From: Scatophagus argus | Lineage: Eukaryota > Chordata > Actinopteri > Scatophagidae | Reading direction: 5' to 3' | NCBI RefSeq assembly: GCF_020382885.2 | Contig: NC_058496.1 | Location: 9,726,501-9,790,500, forward strand | DNA: 64,000 nucleotides | Shown here: positions 47,008-59,106 of the stretch, piece by piece | Layout: each line of letters opens with the position of its first letter | How positions within the stretch are numbered: the first letter of the stretch is position 1 | Program-made: the position numbers and the translations under genes | Notes under the pieces: model-generated | The model's input: the letters and a program-made list of their open reading frames with translations, nothing else | What the model was told of the DNA's origin: nothing | Database searches by the model: none

Positions 47008-49794
47008 TCAGATAATCTTGACCACAGGAAAGTACTTGTGAGCCGAGAAGTCAAATTCTGGGAGCACCTGGAGATGCAGAAATTTGTCATATTACTCCAA
47101 CAAAGTTTTCACAATATGGAACAGCCATTATAAAAGATGCTAACCAACATTAAGACAAGCCTCTCATAATGCATGTCAATTAAACACCACTGTGTATGGG
47201 TTACCTACTTTTAAATACACATTTCAGGACTATAAAAAGTTATTATGTATTAACTGCCCCCACTGAACCAAATGATAATCCAGACAGTGCATATATTATG
47301 TCACCTTGGTCTCCTTCTTGTGTCCTCCGGCCAGCAGCTTCATGACCACAATGTTGGGCTTGGCCACCTTCAGTATGCGGTTTACCTGTTATCAATAATA
47401 AACTAGTTACTGATAATTGAGAACTCTGGAAAAAGACCACTTAGACCACTTAAACAAACTACTTAGCTGATGTACCGTGAAATGATTTACCAAAGAGTAG
47501 AACAGGTGTAAATGAGAAAATGTTTTCAAGAACAAAATGTTTTCAATGAAAATCTAATAACATAAAACACAAAATGGCTTTGGCAAAAGTTCAGTTTCCT
47601 GACCTCAGGGTCTGGGCTGGGTACATTTTCTAGGATGAGCTTGGCCTGCTGGAAGTGTTTACTGGCGGCCAGGTAGAGGTCAGCGGAGCCTGGCGGAGGA
47701 TTGTATTTCTTCAGATCAGACATCTCCTGGAGAGGGCGAGAAGGGTGATGTCAGAGAGAGCAGGAAAACTGCACAACTGCAAGTCAAACAAAGGGCAAAA
47801 AGGGGGACAAAAAGCACAGATGGTATGTAGTGACAGAAATATGATAAGGAGAAAAGGGGGAACTAAAAGAAGTGAACAGTGGAGGAGGAAGGAAAGGAAT
47901 AATTAGGAGAGCCCACTACAGTACCTTGAACTGGATGTAGTGCACAGGTGGAGGCGTGACCACACTGTTGAAGGGGGCAAAGCGATGCTCATAGCGAACC
48001 TGCTCGCTGTCCAACTCAAACTGAGGCTTTCGCACCTTCCCGTCCATATCCAAAGCTACCATAGTCTGAGGAGAGAGACACAGGCAGAGTGGATGGACAA
48101 CACTGCAGTGTGTGTGTGTCAAATAAGAGAGAAGACAGGTCAAAAGAGCAGCTATAGTGATTTCCTACCTTGTACATGCCGGCGCACATGTTCTGGTAGG
48201 CCTGACTCATGGTAATCTCCTTGCTGAGAGGACGAACTGCAGAGGAAACCCACAAGTGACATTATTAACACAAGTACCTACAGGGAGATCACCTTTGTGC
48301 AGACTGTGGTCAATCTGATGCCGTCACACTCTGTGAATCAAACTTCAGCCACGGACGCTACAGTAGAGCATACGGTACCTTTTTTCTTCTTCTTGGTCTT
48401 TTTGCTGCTGCGTCCTTTCAGCTGCTCCTCCAGAATACGCTCCTCTGCCATCTGAGAGGAGTCGGCTCTGCTCAGAGTGGACATCAGCCACGCATACAGG
48501 AACTCTGACAAGTACCTACAGCCAAAAACAAACAGAGATGTGATTTCGGGTGCTTTCACTGGGAGCCTGCCAGATGCACCAGTTGAAGCCAAGAACAAAA
48601 AACAAAATCATGTGTGTTCTCACCAGTAGATGTAGTAGTACTCATGCATGCTGTACAGCTCTAGTTCAAAGCCACTCAGCAGATACTGGATCATGATCCT
48701 CAGGTTATGGTAGAGAATCCATGTGCCGAGACAGGCCAGATGCTGTCGCTGAGGCTCAAGTTTCATCAGCAAGCTGTGCAGGGCTGCATCCACCTTCTCT
48801 GCCTGTGGTGTGCAAAACAAGAATAAATGATAAAATCACAACTGCTCTCAGAGTTAGTGGAAGAAAACCGCAGCAAACAGAAAGGGAGCAATGGGTCCAT
48901 TATTATATAACCAGAGGTTTCCTGTCGGTATCTCCACCTAACGTGTGGTGCAAAATGCAAAAACTGTGGTCTTGTAAAGAAAAAGTTCAACAGAGGAAAC
49001 AGCTGTTCACCTCATCCTGCAGTGTGGCAAACTCTTCAAGAATGTGACCGAGCTTGTCTCTCTGGCGAGCTCGGTTGTGTCCGTGGATCTGGATCAGACT
49101 GCAGAACGGCTGCAGGGAGAATTGACAAGACACGATTAAACACACAGCTTCTTCATTTGCGTATTCATGTCATTGATGGCAGATTAGTTCATACTTCAAT
49201 AGCAGAACTTAAAATGTAACTTTACATCTCACTAGATACCACACTTTTTATCAAACTTTCATTTGAGGCAGCAACAGTACATTTTTCTAAACTATTCACT
49301 TTTTACTCAAATACTAAAACGGATTAAAAAGAAATAAATAAATAAACTAAAAAAATAAATAAATAAAAGGAGGGGGCAGCCGTGGCCTAGAGGTTGGAGA
49401 AGCGGCTTGCGATCATGGCACTTAACCCCCCAATTTGCTCCCCGGGCGCTTGATGCTACCCACTGCTCCTGTGTGTGTTTCACTGCATGTAATATGCCGG
49501 GTGTTGCATGTGTGTGTTCAACTAAGGATGGGTCAAATGCAGAAGACGAATTCAGTGTGTGTATGTAAAAATATATATACTGTCAATAAAGCTGATTCTT
49601 CTTCTTCAGAAGTGAAAGCAGCACGCAATGCTCACTGAGTGCGGTGAGTGAGGTATGAGAATGCAGCAGAGAAACAGACTATGATACTGAAGAGGTAACA
49701 TACCCTAGAGCAGTGTGTAACAAAGGAATCAATGTAGTCCTTGGCCTGGTGGTTGTTGAATAGACAACACCTGGAGAAAGACACACAGTCAAAG

Positions 49795-49849
<55 letters not shown>

Positions 49850-52800
49850 GGTCAAAATCAGCCCTCAAGCAACTCTATTAAAACTTGAATGACATTAAAT
49901 GATTCACATGTTGAGGGTTTAATCAATAAACCATTGACAGACTTACTTGTAGGAGAGAACAGGTGGGCTGACGAAGTATCTCAGAGCATCTTTAATCATG
50001 TCCTGCATCAGGTGGGTCCCGAACACTTTCTTATTATCTATCAGGAACGTTGTCTGGATCAAGGAAAACAATCCGTTTAGATCCTATACACTGGGTTTTA
50101 AAATAACATGTTTTTAATGGTAAGATTATATGACATCAGAGTTTTAAAATCTATTTTTTATATGCATATATGGTTATTACACATTTTCCATTTCAAAATT
50201 CAATACTTACAGACTCCAGACTCAAGTTCAGAGCATATTTGACAACAGATATTAATATATTCTATTTTACAAATAGATAGATGTTTATTATGTGAATAAA
50301 CAGTAATAAAACACTCTCTTTTGAATTTTACATTTTAAAAGACAAAAGGGACATACATTTCCATACTGCGTAGGAACCCTGTATATAAACTATTAGGAGT
50401 CTCTCCGCAGGCATCAGAGAAAGAACAGTGATGCTTCTGAATCAAAATTAACTCACCTGAAGAAGAGATCTGGACAGCACACAGGGGGACTGTTCACTGA
50501 ACTCACAGAAGAAATCCTGGTAAAACCACAAACACAATATTAACATCACCTCATTTTTTTTTATATACTAGAAAGCATGTGCATGCATGGGGTGATAAAC
50601 TACTTAAAAACTGACACATAAATTCCACATCATGTGCCAGTTACAATCTGATTGGCAGCGAGGCTTTTTTCACTGAACTGGGGGCATGGACATAATAAAA
50701 TGAATAGCTGCTTATTTTAGGTTCAGAATGTCAGCAAACATCTGGAAATGCGTAAATACCAGTATGCCATGCAGGTTGGTGGTATTGATTACGTCACAGA
50801 CGGTCTTGATGCGTTCTATGAGTTTGCTGAAGTAGGCCACCATGTCCTCTCTCTTAATGATCTTAGCATAGCGGGGAAAGGTAGGCGGCAGAAGTCTCTG
50901 ATTCACCAGGGGCTCAAAGCCCATCATGATGGGGTGGTCTGCAGCATGCACAGAAAAACAAGGTCAACACAGGGCACATTTTGAGATGAGAAAGAAAGAG
51001 TAAATCCAATAAAGATAAGGAGAAAGGTAAAAATGAACTGAACTTTTTTTTTTTTTTTTTAGCTGTGATTACTTACCTGGAAGGCTGGAGAGCAAGAATG
51101 TACATATACATAATGTATACAGCATTTAATACTTTCTGCAATGCAGTTGACTGACTAATTTACAAGCTGAATCCTAAGTATGTGCGGCATGTGTGTGCAT
51201 CTATATGCTTGACTCTGCAGCTGTGTGAGCGTGTTTGAGTGTTACCTCCTTTAGTAGTGTCATTCTGTGACTGGATGCCGTGCTGAATACTGGAATGAAT
51301 GGCTGATAACAGGTCAGCTGCCTGGGCCACAAGCTTCTGGGCCTCGCCCACCGAGCTGGTCTGATACAAACAACAGCACAACAGAAACACACACAAAAAC
51401 AAATAGATAAATGTACAATGTAACATACAAGTACGGTACACACAAGATACTTTGATACAGTACTGTTTGCAGAGGAACATTTTAACATGCATGTGACAGC
51501 ACTGTCTGATGTGTTCGTATGCGTTACCTCTTTCTTGGTGAAGGTGATCAGTGCAGTCAGTAGAAGGCGTGTGAATTTTATTCTATTGAAAAGTGCCAAA
51601 CACTGCTGGTGCTGGAAAAATAAAGTATGAATACATTGAACAGATACACATGTACTTGCAAAGCTATTAATATGAGTATTTCCAAATTTGTCTATAAAGC
51701 TCAACAAACCAAAAAAAAAAAAAAAAAAAAAAACAACTACAAAAGGACTAATTTTAGTTTTTTATTTTTGACCACCCCAGCAAAGCCACTTTGGGATCTG
51801 ATATTTGAGACATTCCAGAGTCTCAAAAGGTCATGAGAGTCCCACACTCTGATAGACAGATGGAAAACAAATTTTAACAGGCAGAGACTGAGAAGGAGGG
51901 TTCAATATTAATTAATAGAACATTGAGACAATCTGATACTTGTAGCATTTTATGTTGAAACTGCAAGCACATGAGTGAGAAACAAATTGTGTTCAGCTTT
52001 AAAAAAACAAATAAACAAAAAAAAAACAAAAAACAAATTTGCAGCAAAAGCTCCAGACATGGAAGAACAACCTCACTTACCTCCAGCTCAACCTCTGGGT
52101 TTCGCTGCTCACCCTGTCGACTGCGTGTGCTCTGAGGCAGCAGGAGAGAAAGCAATACACAATGAAATACTCGGCATTTCTACCAGCAGTATTTGTATAA
52201 GAAAAAATTATAGCAGTATATGTCCAAGGGAAAAAGTACCTTAACTTTTCTCTGCAACTCATCCTCCACGTCTTTCAGCATACCTGTTAGGAGAACAAAT
52301 GATGACATCAGATAGTGATCAGTAACTCTACTCTGTTGTCCACAGTATACGTGAAGCTGTAGACTTTATTAACTATCACAATACAGTAGCAGTACCTGTC
52401 ACACGCAGGTCTGTGACATTATTGGCCATCTTGAAGCCATAGGTCATGGCCTGGAAATCCTCCTACAAACAAATATGATATAAATCAAGACAATTAAGAC
52501 ACATAAATATGACACCAAGATATGGGATACGGGATGATGAAACACCAAAGATGAAAATGAATAGCCTTGGCAGTAACTCAAATATTGCTACACACATTTG
52601 CACATAATATAATGCCTTCCATCCATTGAAATGTTACAGTGATATGTATCTTCCAGCAATCTAAAAGTTCCCTTATCAAATTTAAACTACGGATACACAC
52701 ACACATACACACACCACACACACAGACAGACAGGCTGCGCTAAGTTGCTTACCTCCTCGAACACAGCTGCTTTGTTGACTTTTTCTCGAGCAATGTCGCA

Positions 52801-54342
52801 CACCTTCAGGATGCCCAGGGCGAAGGCTTTGAGGGCCGGCTCCTCGATCAGGTCGGGATTATGCACATACAGACAGGTGAACACAGTCTGTGCCAAGGAG
52901 TGACCCTCCAACCATGTAATCTGAATACACACACAAGCATGCACACGTGAGTTCTTCGTTTCACACTGTGGACGTGAATAACTAGAAAAAACAAACAAAA
53001 ACAAAAAACATATTTTTTTTTTCATTGTTTGTCGGTTCACAGAAAATGAAAACCATGGTATATACTATGGATTCCCTCACTATAGTGAAAATTTAATATA
53101 GCTATCAAGGAAGTGAGCATAAATAAAACATAAGCAAAATATGATTTTGGCATTTTCCTGAACAATGATAAACATCTTCAATTCCCTGTGACTTCCCGAG
53201 GGAGCTTTCTGCCTGCAACACATCTCTCATAATTCAACAACATTTCAGTAATTTCTTAGAAACTGACTGACTGTTGCCGCTCTTTTGACATCCCTGTGGT
53301 GGAGAGCTACTCAAAGAGAAAGTCCACCAGTCAGATGTAAAGCACTAGAATCATATTAAACACAGAACCCACACTGTTTATCTTATTGTAAAGTAAAACT
53401 CACCAAACAACAGAAACATGTGTCTATGATCCCGATGAGTTCAGGAAGACTAAGGTCTTTCACTTTGATGGCACCCTCCTACAATGAACGCAAGAGAATA
53501 ATACCAATGACTTACAGCTATGTGGTTTATTATACTGGATATATCGAAAAATACAATTCAAGCAGACGGTGCAATCATATCTAAATAAAGAAAATGAGGC
53601 TTTCTGTTTCAATTCCTGAAAATTTACAGTTTTGACTGTACTGTACCTTTATAGCTTGTTCGAAGTTTAGCACTTTCCTATTGACCTGGTTTCCAATCAT
53701 TCCCGCGTCCATCTTAGGATCCATCATCTCTATGGCTGACATGGCCTCAAACAAGCCAAACCTGCCACCATAGCACACAAGCTTTAATGTGTGTTTACAA
53801 AGGTGCAATAAATCTTTGAAGAGTAATAACAGATCAAAGATGATATCTATAGACCAATCCAATAGCTGATGCAGGTAAAGGTATGTTTAAGTCAAATGTG
53901 TTTATGCCAAAAAGTTCTGAGGACTTTCCATTGACATCAATGCTTATCTTTTTGTGGCTTGCAGGCTCACTCATGTCACCTAGCAGGGAGTGGAAAATGT
54001 TTATGTAAACTGAGTATGCTAAAATGTGTAAGTCTGCAAAAAGAATCTCTCAGTACTCACAGTTTGTCATGAAGTAACTCTCCAAGGTTCAACTCTGCAT
54101 AAATACAGGATGATAAGAACAAGGAAAGAGAAAAAGAGGAACACGTCAGTCCATTCCATAACTGTACACATATGACCCCCCCCCCCCCCCCATACACACA
54201 TATTCATAGCAGAACCCACACCTTTACATGCACCCTTGAATTCATGTGTAATATCAACCCAGTTGACATTGTTCTTCATCTTTTCTGGGATTCCCAGCCC
54301 CCAGCCGGCATCATCATCCTCAACTGCAGATTTCATCACCAT
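47008..54342 (-). CDS. naa35: naa35, auxiliary subunit of N-terminal acetyltransferase C (Mak10)
   Basis: Twenty-two coding exons, right to left: 54342-54222, 54094-54061, 53761-53647, 53478-53404, 52920-52753, 52462-52396, 52283-52240, 52131-52081, 51611-51528, 51360-51246, 50938-50760, 50516-50457, 50053-49947, 49770-49704, 49109-49011, 48802-48624, 48515-48379, 48236-48169, 48065-47925, 47726-47604, 47385-47305, 47067-47008. They sum to 724 codons plus TGA (human about 725), all GT-AG. NAA35 scaffolds NatC with catalytic NAA30 and NAA38 and helps anchor it to ribosomes, for acetylation of nascent Met-Leu/Ile/Phe-type N-termini. Landmarks are [14 protein letters not shown], the Mak10 block [18 protein letters not shown] (53-70), [54 protein letters not shown], a lysine-rich KKTKKKKK near 560-567 and the end [15 protein letters not shown]. 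The ATG lies nine bases after an acceptor, so the first exon is non-coding. Near-identity to the vertebrate family shows no sign of decay. Confidence 0.97.
49374..49612 (+). repeat. tRNA-derived SINE with internal deletion, in a naa35 intron
   Basis: The head GGGGGCAGCCGTGGCCTAGA has the tRNA-like A box (TGGCCTAGAGG). The body has CACTTAACCCCC, GCTCCCCGGGCGCTTGATG and GGGTCAAATGCAGAAGACGA, and it ends in a short CTTCTTC-type tail. The usual B-box text (GGTTCGATTCC-like) expected after the A box is missing: the sequence jumps from GGCTTGCGATC to ATGGCACTTAACC, so a B-box segment appears deleted. It lies on the strand opposite to naa35 transcription. Confidence 0.7.
49793..49847. repeat. (CA)n microsatellite
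   Basis: About 27 CA units lie in a naa35 intron, about 22 bases from the exon start at 49770; on the transcript strand it is a GU-rich tract upstream of the acceptor. Confidence 0.9.
51711..51733. repeat. Poly(A) run
   Basis: About 23 A in a naa35 intron, poly(U) on the transcript strand. A similar T run lies at about 51,043-51,060. Confidence 0.85.
54176..54191. repeat. Run of 16 C (16 G on the naa35 transcript)
   Basis: Sixteen consecutive C on the plus strand lie 31 to 46 bases into the intron that follows the naa35 start-codon exon (donor at 54222). Confidence 0.9.
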
Positions 54343-54690
54343 GGCGACAACTAAAGAAAAACAAAAAGAGAACCAACACAAACTGTTCAGAATTACAAAA
54401 TGTCAGCTATCAGAACCATTAATTAACTACTGGAAGATACCAAAACATTAGTGACAGTACACAGATCTTTGCACTGATCTGGCACCATGTGATTTATTAA
54501 AAACGGGATCCTGCTACTTCCTAGCAGCATCCCACATTGGTGTTGGATCCATACTCTTCACTGACAACAAAGTCCAGGTATGGGAATGGGTCAGGAAGGA
54601 AAAAGAGTACTGGACCATCTCTAGACAGTATGAATCTGTAAAACAGATCATGTCAACTTGAGAATTCCACATTATATGAGCTAAAATCAC

Positions 54691-54705
54691 AGGTCACAGT
54701 GACTT
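54691..54705. promoter_or_regulatory. Near-consensus estrogen response element
   Basis: AGGTCACAGTGACTT matches AGGTCAnnnTGACCT at all but one fixed position. It lies in the first naa35 intron, upstream of the start-codon exon. Function is unproven. Confidence 0.3.
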
Positions 54706-54844
54706 GCAATACTGCTGTAAATATTGTTGCCATCTGGTCCCTATTCACTGGTTATATCTTTTATTCTGGTTGTTTTCATATTTATATAGTGTTGTTTTTA
54801 TATTTACAGCATTAGTATTTGTAGGTTATTGGGCTTATACCGGG

Positions 54845-54917
54845 ACCAGGGAAACTAATTTCGTTCCACCTCATGTTTCTACACGTTTGAAATGACAATA
54901 AAGTTCCTTGAATCCTT
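54845..54917 (+). repeat. LINE-like 3' tail
   Basis: TTTCGTTCCACCTCATG, ACGTTTGAAATGACAATAAA and then GTTCCTTGAATCCTTGAG are the typical 3' end of fish non-LTR retroposons. It is 5'-truncated and lies in the first naa35 intron. Confidence 0.6.
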
Positions 54918-56071
54918 GAGTCAATGGTCTTATGGTGTTACAGCAGTCCATACAAGCAGTCAGCTGTCTTCACATACATAGTAATCAGTAAATGTAAAAT
55001 ACATATTTACACTGACACAATCATTTACTAAATTCCCCCACTTCTCCACTGTACATTCTAAAGGTTAGTTGGCAAACAGACTGCTGGGTGATCAAACTTT
55101 AAACATGCAAAGCAATCGGCACAGTCAAGACAAGTGTAGGACACTATCTCTTATGTACACTGAGCAGCTGTGGATTTTGTAATAGTCCAGAGTTTATATA
55201 TATATAGACATGAGGACCAATCTAAATGGTTACTTATTTCCAATAGGTCACTGTATGTTCTAAAAAACTTGTACACATTAATATGGAGTAACAGACAGGT
55301 GGTATGTTATGATCTAGGGCAACAGAGGATTAACATCACGCTCTGCAAACTGACTTGAGAAGCTTAAGATAGAGCCTAAAAAGGTGTAAATTGCACCCTT
55401 GAGTGCATAGGAAAGTCTCAGCCTTTTAAATCAAGAACATGTCATGTGACAGCTAAAAGTAATTTCTGTATGACTGATTTATTCATCTTCAACATGATTT
55501 ATGGAGGTATATTTTATAATCTGCCTTATACCAGAACTATTAGATATCCCTAAATAAATTTTGATAGAGATTTACAAACTTATCCAAGAGACAACAACTG
55601 TAGCCAATGACGTGTGTACAAACAAACTGCAATCGAGTTTACCTTCAGATGTTGATTAAGCAAGATACTGATGCATTTCCTTCAGTTGGGCTTTAAGAGA
55701 CATCTCATTGAGAGGAAGAGTTCTTACCTAACAGTTACACGTCAAACAGATACACGAGAGTAACTTTCAGCTTATATGAGTTAGTCTAAATTAGTGTTTA
55801 TAAAAGTATACACAAAGACTGAGAGTAGTTCAGATTACTCGTGTATGATACCAAAAGATATGAGATGCACAGGACATGTTAGCTAGCTATTACCAACGTC
55901 AAAATAGCTTGTAATACCGTGTGCTAACAAGCTAATGTTGCCCACATAGGATGTTTTCTGAGAACAAAACCCGAATATCGTCAGTGTAATAGGGTATACA
56001 ATCAAATCGGGTATACGAAACACGAAATCTGTTGTTAGAAATCCACATTTTCGTTGTAAATTAACACATAC

Positions 56072-56165
56072 CTTAGTATTTTGTCTTAACCATGTAGCTA
56101 ATAAAGATCTCCTCAAAGACTGTAAAAATTGGCGCATAATTTGAACGTCATAGGCCACTGTCCAT
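56072..56165 (-). other. naa35: Probable non-coding first exon of naa35
   Basis: The minus strand has a good donor (TAAG then GTATGT) at 56072/56071. The exon would span back to about 56,165 and join the acceptor just before the start codon at 54342. It holds one short upstream frame (ATG then five sense codons and a stop). The transcription start is inferred. Confidence 0.45.
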
Positions 56166-56240
56166 ATGGGAAATGTAGTCTTTGGATGTCATCGTGAACA
56201 GTTTATAGCATGGCCGGTGTGAGTACAAATCCACATTAAT
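56160..56240. promoter_or_regulatory. Bidirectional promoter of naa35 and agtpbp1 with a ZNF143-type motif
   Basis: On the minus strand GACTACATTTCCCATA (56180-56165) matches the ZNF143/SBS core ACTACA(A/T)TTCCCA. It sits between the probable naa35 first exon to the left and the rightward agtpbp1 transcription unit. The divergent orientation and the short spacing suggest one shared promoter. I see no TATA box. Confidence 0.45.
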
Positions 56241-56466
56241 GTTTTATTTTGATGGTTATGATGCACTTTGCTCATTCGAGAATTTGATCCTGAAACAAGA
56301 CCACTATGGATCCTTTAGTACTAACTTCAAACCAGGACCCTCCTCTCCCCAACTGCGCCTAAAACTGCACAGAGGGACGTACTCTCGCGTGGCTAAGGGA
56401 CAGCCCTTCCCCTCTGACAGTTGGGGCTGGTCTCATCACAACATCATCAGGGCGTTTCAAGCAACG
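56205..56466 (+). other. agtpbp1: Possible first exon of agtpbp1
   Basis: Plus-strand sequence just after the bidirectional promoter contains an 80-codon frame (56239-56481). A donor-like GTAGGC follows CAACG at 56,466, and an earlier donor-like GTGTGAGT follows ATGGCCG near 56,219. The peptide is not like the known AGTPBP1 N-terminus, which starts in the exon at 58521, so if transcribed this would be 5'UTR. The exact donor is undecided. Confidence 0.3.
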
Positions 56467-58520
56467 GTAGGCACAGAGTAGTAGTGCCGCTTTTGTTGGA
56501 ATTGGCCTTCCCTGAATGGGATAACTATTCATTTCTATACAGGTTTGTACAATCCACGTTCTTGTTAGTGTTATACAGGCCTAGTGCTTTAGCTAGCACC
56601 GCCTGTGTTTATTTAGCTTTATTGTTAGCACATTCAGTTAGCTAGTCGTCTGTCGCAGACAGACGGCCGTTAATGAGTGACCAGTCTAGCAGGTGCAACG
56701 AACACCAACCTCAGCTCATCTAACTTAGCATCTCGTAAAATTGCCTCGCTAACAGCAGCATAGTGACAGTGTCAGTGACAAGCCTAAATTTCCTGACAGG
56801 GCAGGCTGGAGTTTTGATAGTAGCTTATCATGTTTTTTAAATGTATTCTGGATTCTTGTGTGTGGAAGGAGGCAGCCCTATGGGGTTATTGTGGGAAGGT
56901 ACCATCTGTCCCACATAAGTTGGCCTCCACAACATGTCAGTTGTACAGCTTCTTGGGAAAACGCTTCAGATCCTTAACACAGAGGACTCTTCGTGGTAGA
57001 TAGCTTCCTTAAGCCCTCCTTAAGAGTGACCTCTATCCTCAGGTGTGTTTATCTGGTTGTGCTTGTCTAGTAAGAAAGGGTGGCGGACTGTTGCGGTCTG
57101 ACTCTGCAACATTTGGAAAACCTGACAGAGGAGTTTGATGAAAGCTTTAGTGAAAACTTAACTTTAATTGAAAAATATTTTCAGCTGTGTTTTTGTGGGT
57201 CATTTTAAGTAAATTCAACTTTGTTATTAAAGTGCGATGTGAAAAAACATTATTTATCTGGCACTAGTCATTGTCATGACTCTGATCAGGAGGTTACAGC
57301 AAAGAGGGGACCCCACACCATGGCAAACATTTAAAGATTTATTTTTAAATTAAATCAAATTGGACCAATTAAATTGCCAAATTAAATATAGGATGTGTGA
57401 ATCAGTAAAGTCATTGGTGTGTGTGATGTACATGAGTAAAATTGTGATGTGTTGTAAGGTGCAAAAGGATAAACTTCCCAGGAGCTGAGTGCAAGCTGTA
57501 CTGCAGCCAGGCTTAAATAACCTGGGAACACACTGGAGCCCTCAGTTGTTCCAGGTTACCTTAATGATCCACCTGTATAATGAGCAGAGAGACCGATGAA
57601 CCACCCAGCAAACACAGGAGGTGAGAGAGCAGGCTCGTTGCAGCGATGTCCACTGATGGCTTTAAATTTTGCAGCAGCATTGTTATGACTCATCTTGACC
57701 CCTATTCTTCACACATAATCTATTCTCCCGGGAGGCCTTGTGAAAATGAAACATGCTGAGTTGTTACTGTAGTCACTTGCTGGGATGGGAATAGTTAGTG
57801 GTTCCAAATTGTCTCATCCATGGGAATTGTGTGCCTTCGAGCTTATTAATTCCTTTCATCAATGCCGGTATGTTTTTCTGACAGTTGTGCATTGCAAAAT
57901 AATGATGCCAAACCTGTGTCTTGCTCCTAAAAACTTGGAGTCATGTTGGAGAGGCGGTATACTGAAAGTTCTTTCTGCGCAATGTGGTCTTAAATTCTAG
58001 GAATGCCATGCATTTGACACTCAACACAGGAGCCACTGATTCCCAGTTGTGCAATCCATCCATTACCTAGAGTAAATGTCCTATTTTAAAATTACTGATA
58101 GAAATGAGGGCCCTGTTCCAAAAAATTAAAATAAAATTAAATAACGGATCTTTTCCGCACCTGAGATACATGCATGGCTTTTTACTATTTCCACAATGTT
58201 TTCCAACTCAGAGATAATTAAATAGTCCGCCCGGTCCTACCTTCTAGGCAGGTACACCCTATACATGTCACAAGCTTGTTACAGGGCTGACACATATAGA
58301 CCGATAGACACATTCACAGCTATGGGCAGTTTATCATTAGTTACAGGGCTGAGTATAGCCTTGGATTACAGTAGAGGGTGTTCAGTGTGATTTTGGCACA
58401 TAGGGCAAAGGTTGATTATGCTCATTTCTAAAATTGTACACAATGTTTGTGCTTGTCTTTTTTTTTAACAGTGAGGTCTTTTTTCTCTTGCAGACGAAAT
58501 GAAATGTTGATGTGGTAAAA

Positions 58521-59058
58521 ATGAACAAACCCAAAATGGCCACAGAGAAGGGGTGAGTTGCTTTACCATGAAGAAAATCCAGGTTCTTACACATACCCAA
58601 ACACACCTGCAGGCCTGTGATGTGCGTGCATGTATTTCAGTGTGAAAGCTGCTCTGTCACAACCATCTGTTTGTGTAGTGTCTGTATATCTCTCACACTG
58701 AATGCTTGCCTTTACCCTCCCTGAGGTGATCCTGCTTTTGTACTGTTCTGCGGTTTAGCTGTCAGTGCGCCAGTTTCTGTCCCGTTTCTGTCTGACTTCT
58801 TCTTGCAATGTCTATATGTGAAACATGTTTGTGAAACACAGCTTAAACCCTTCCATATACTACATTTGTATTGACACAAAGAATTCAAGTGTATTTGTGA
58901 TATTTATAATTGCACATTTTTCTAGTTGATCTTTGCTAATCTTTCTGCATTATGCCATTATGCAATGTCTTTATTTAGGCTCTAGTGTTTTCCTTTGTCT
59001 ATACTTGCATCACTTTTTCATCATTCTTGCTATTTTTCCACTTTATCTGTCTTAGCCA

Positions 59059-59106
<48 letters not shown>

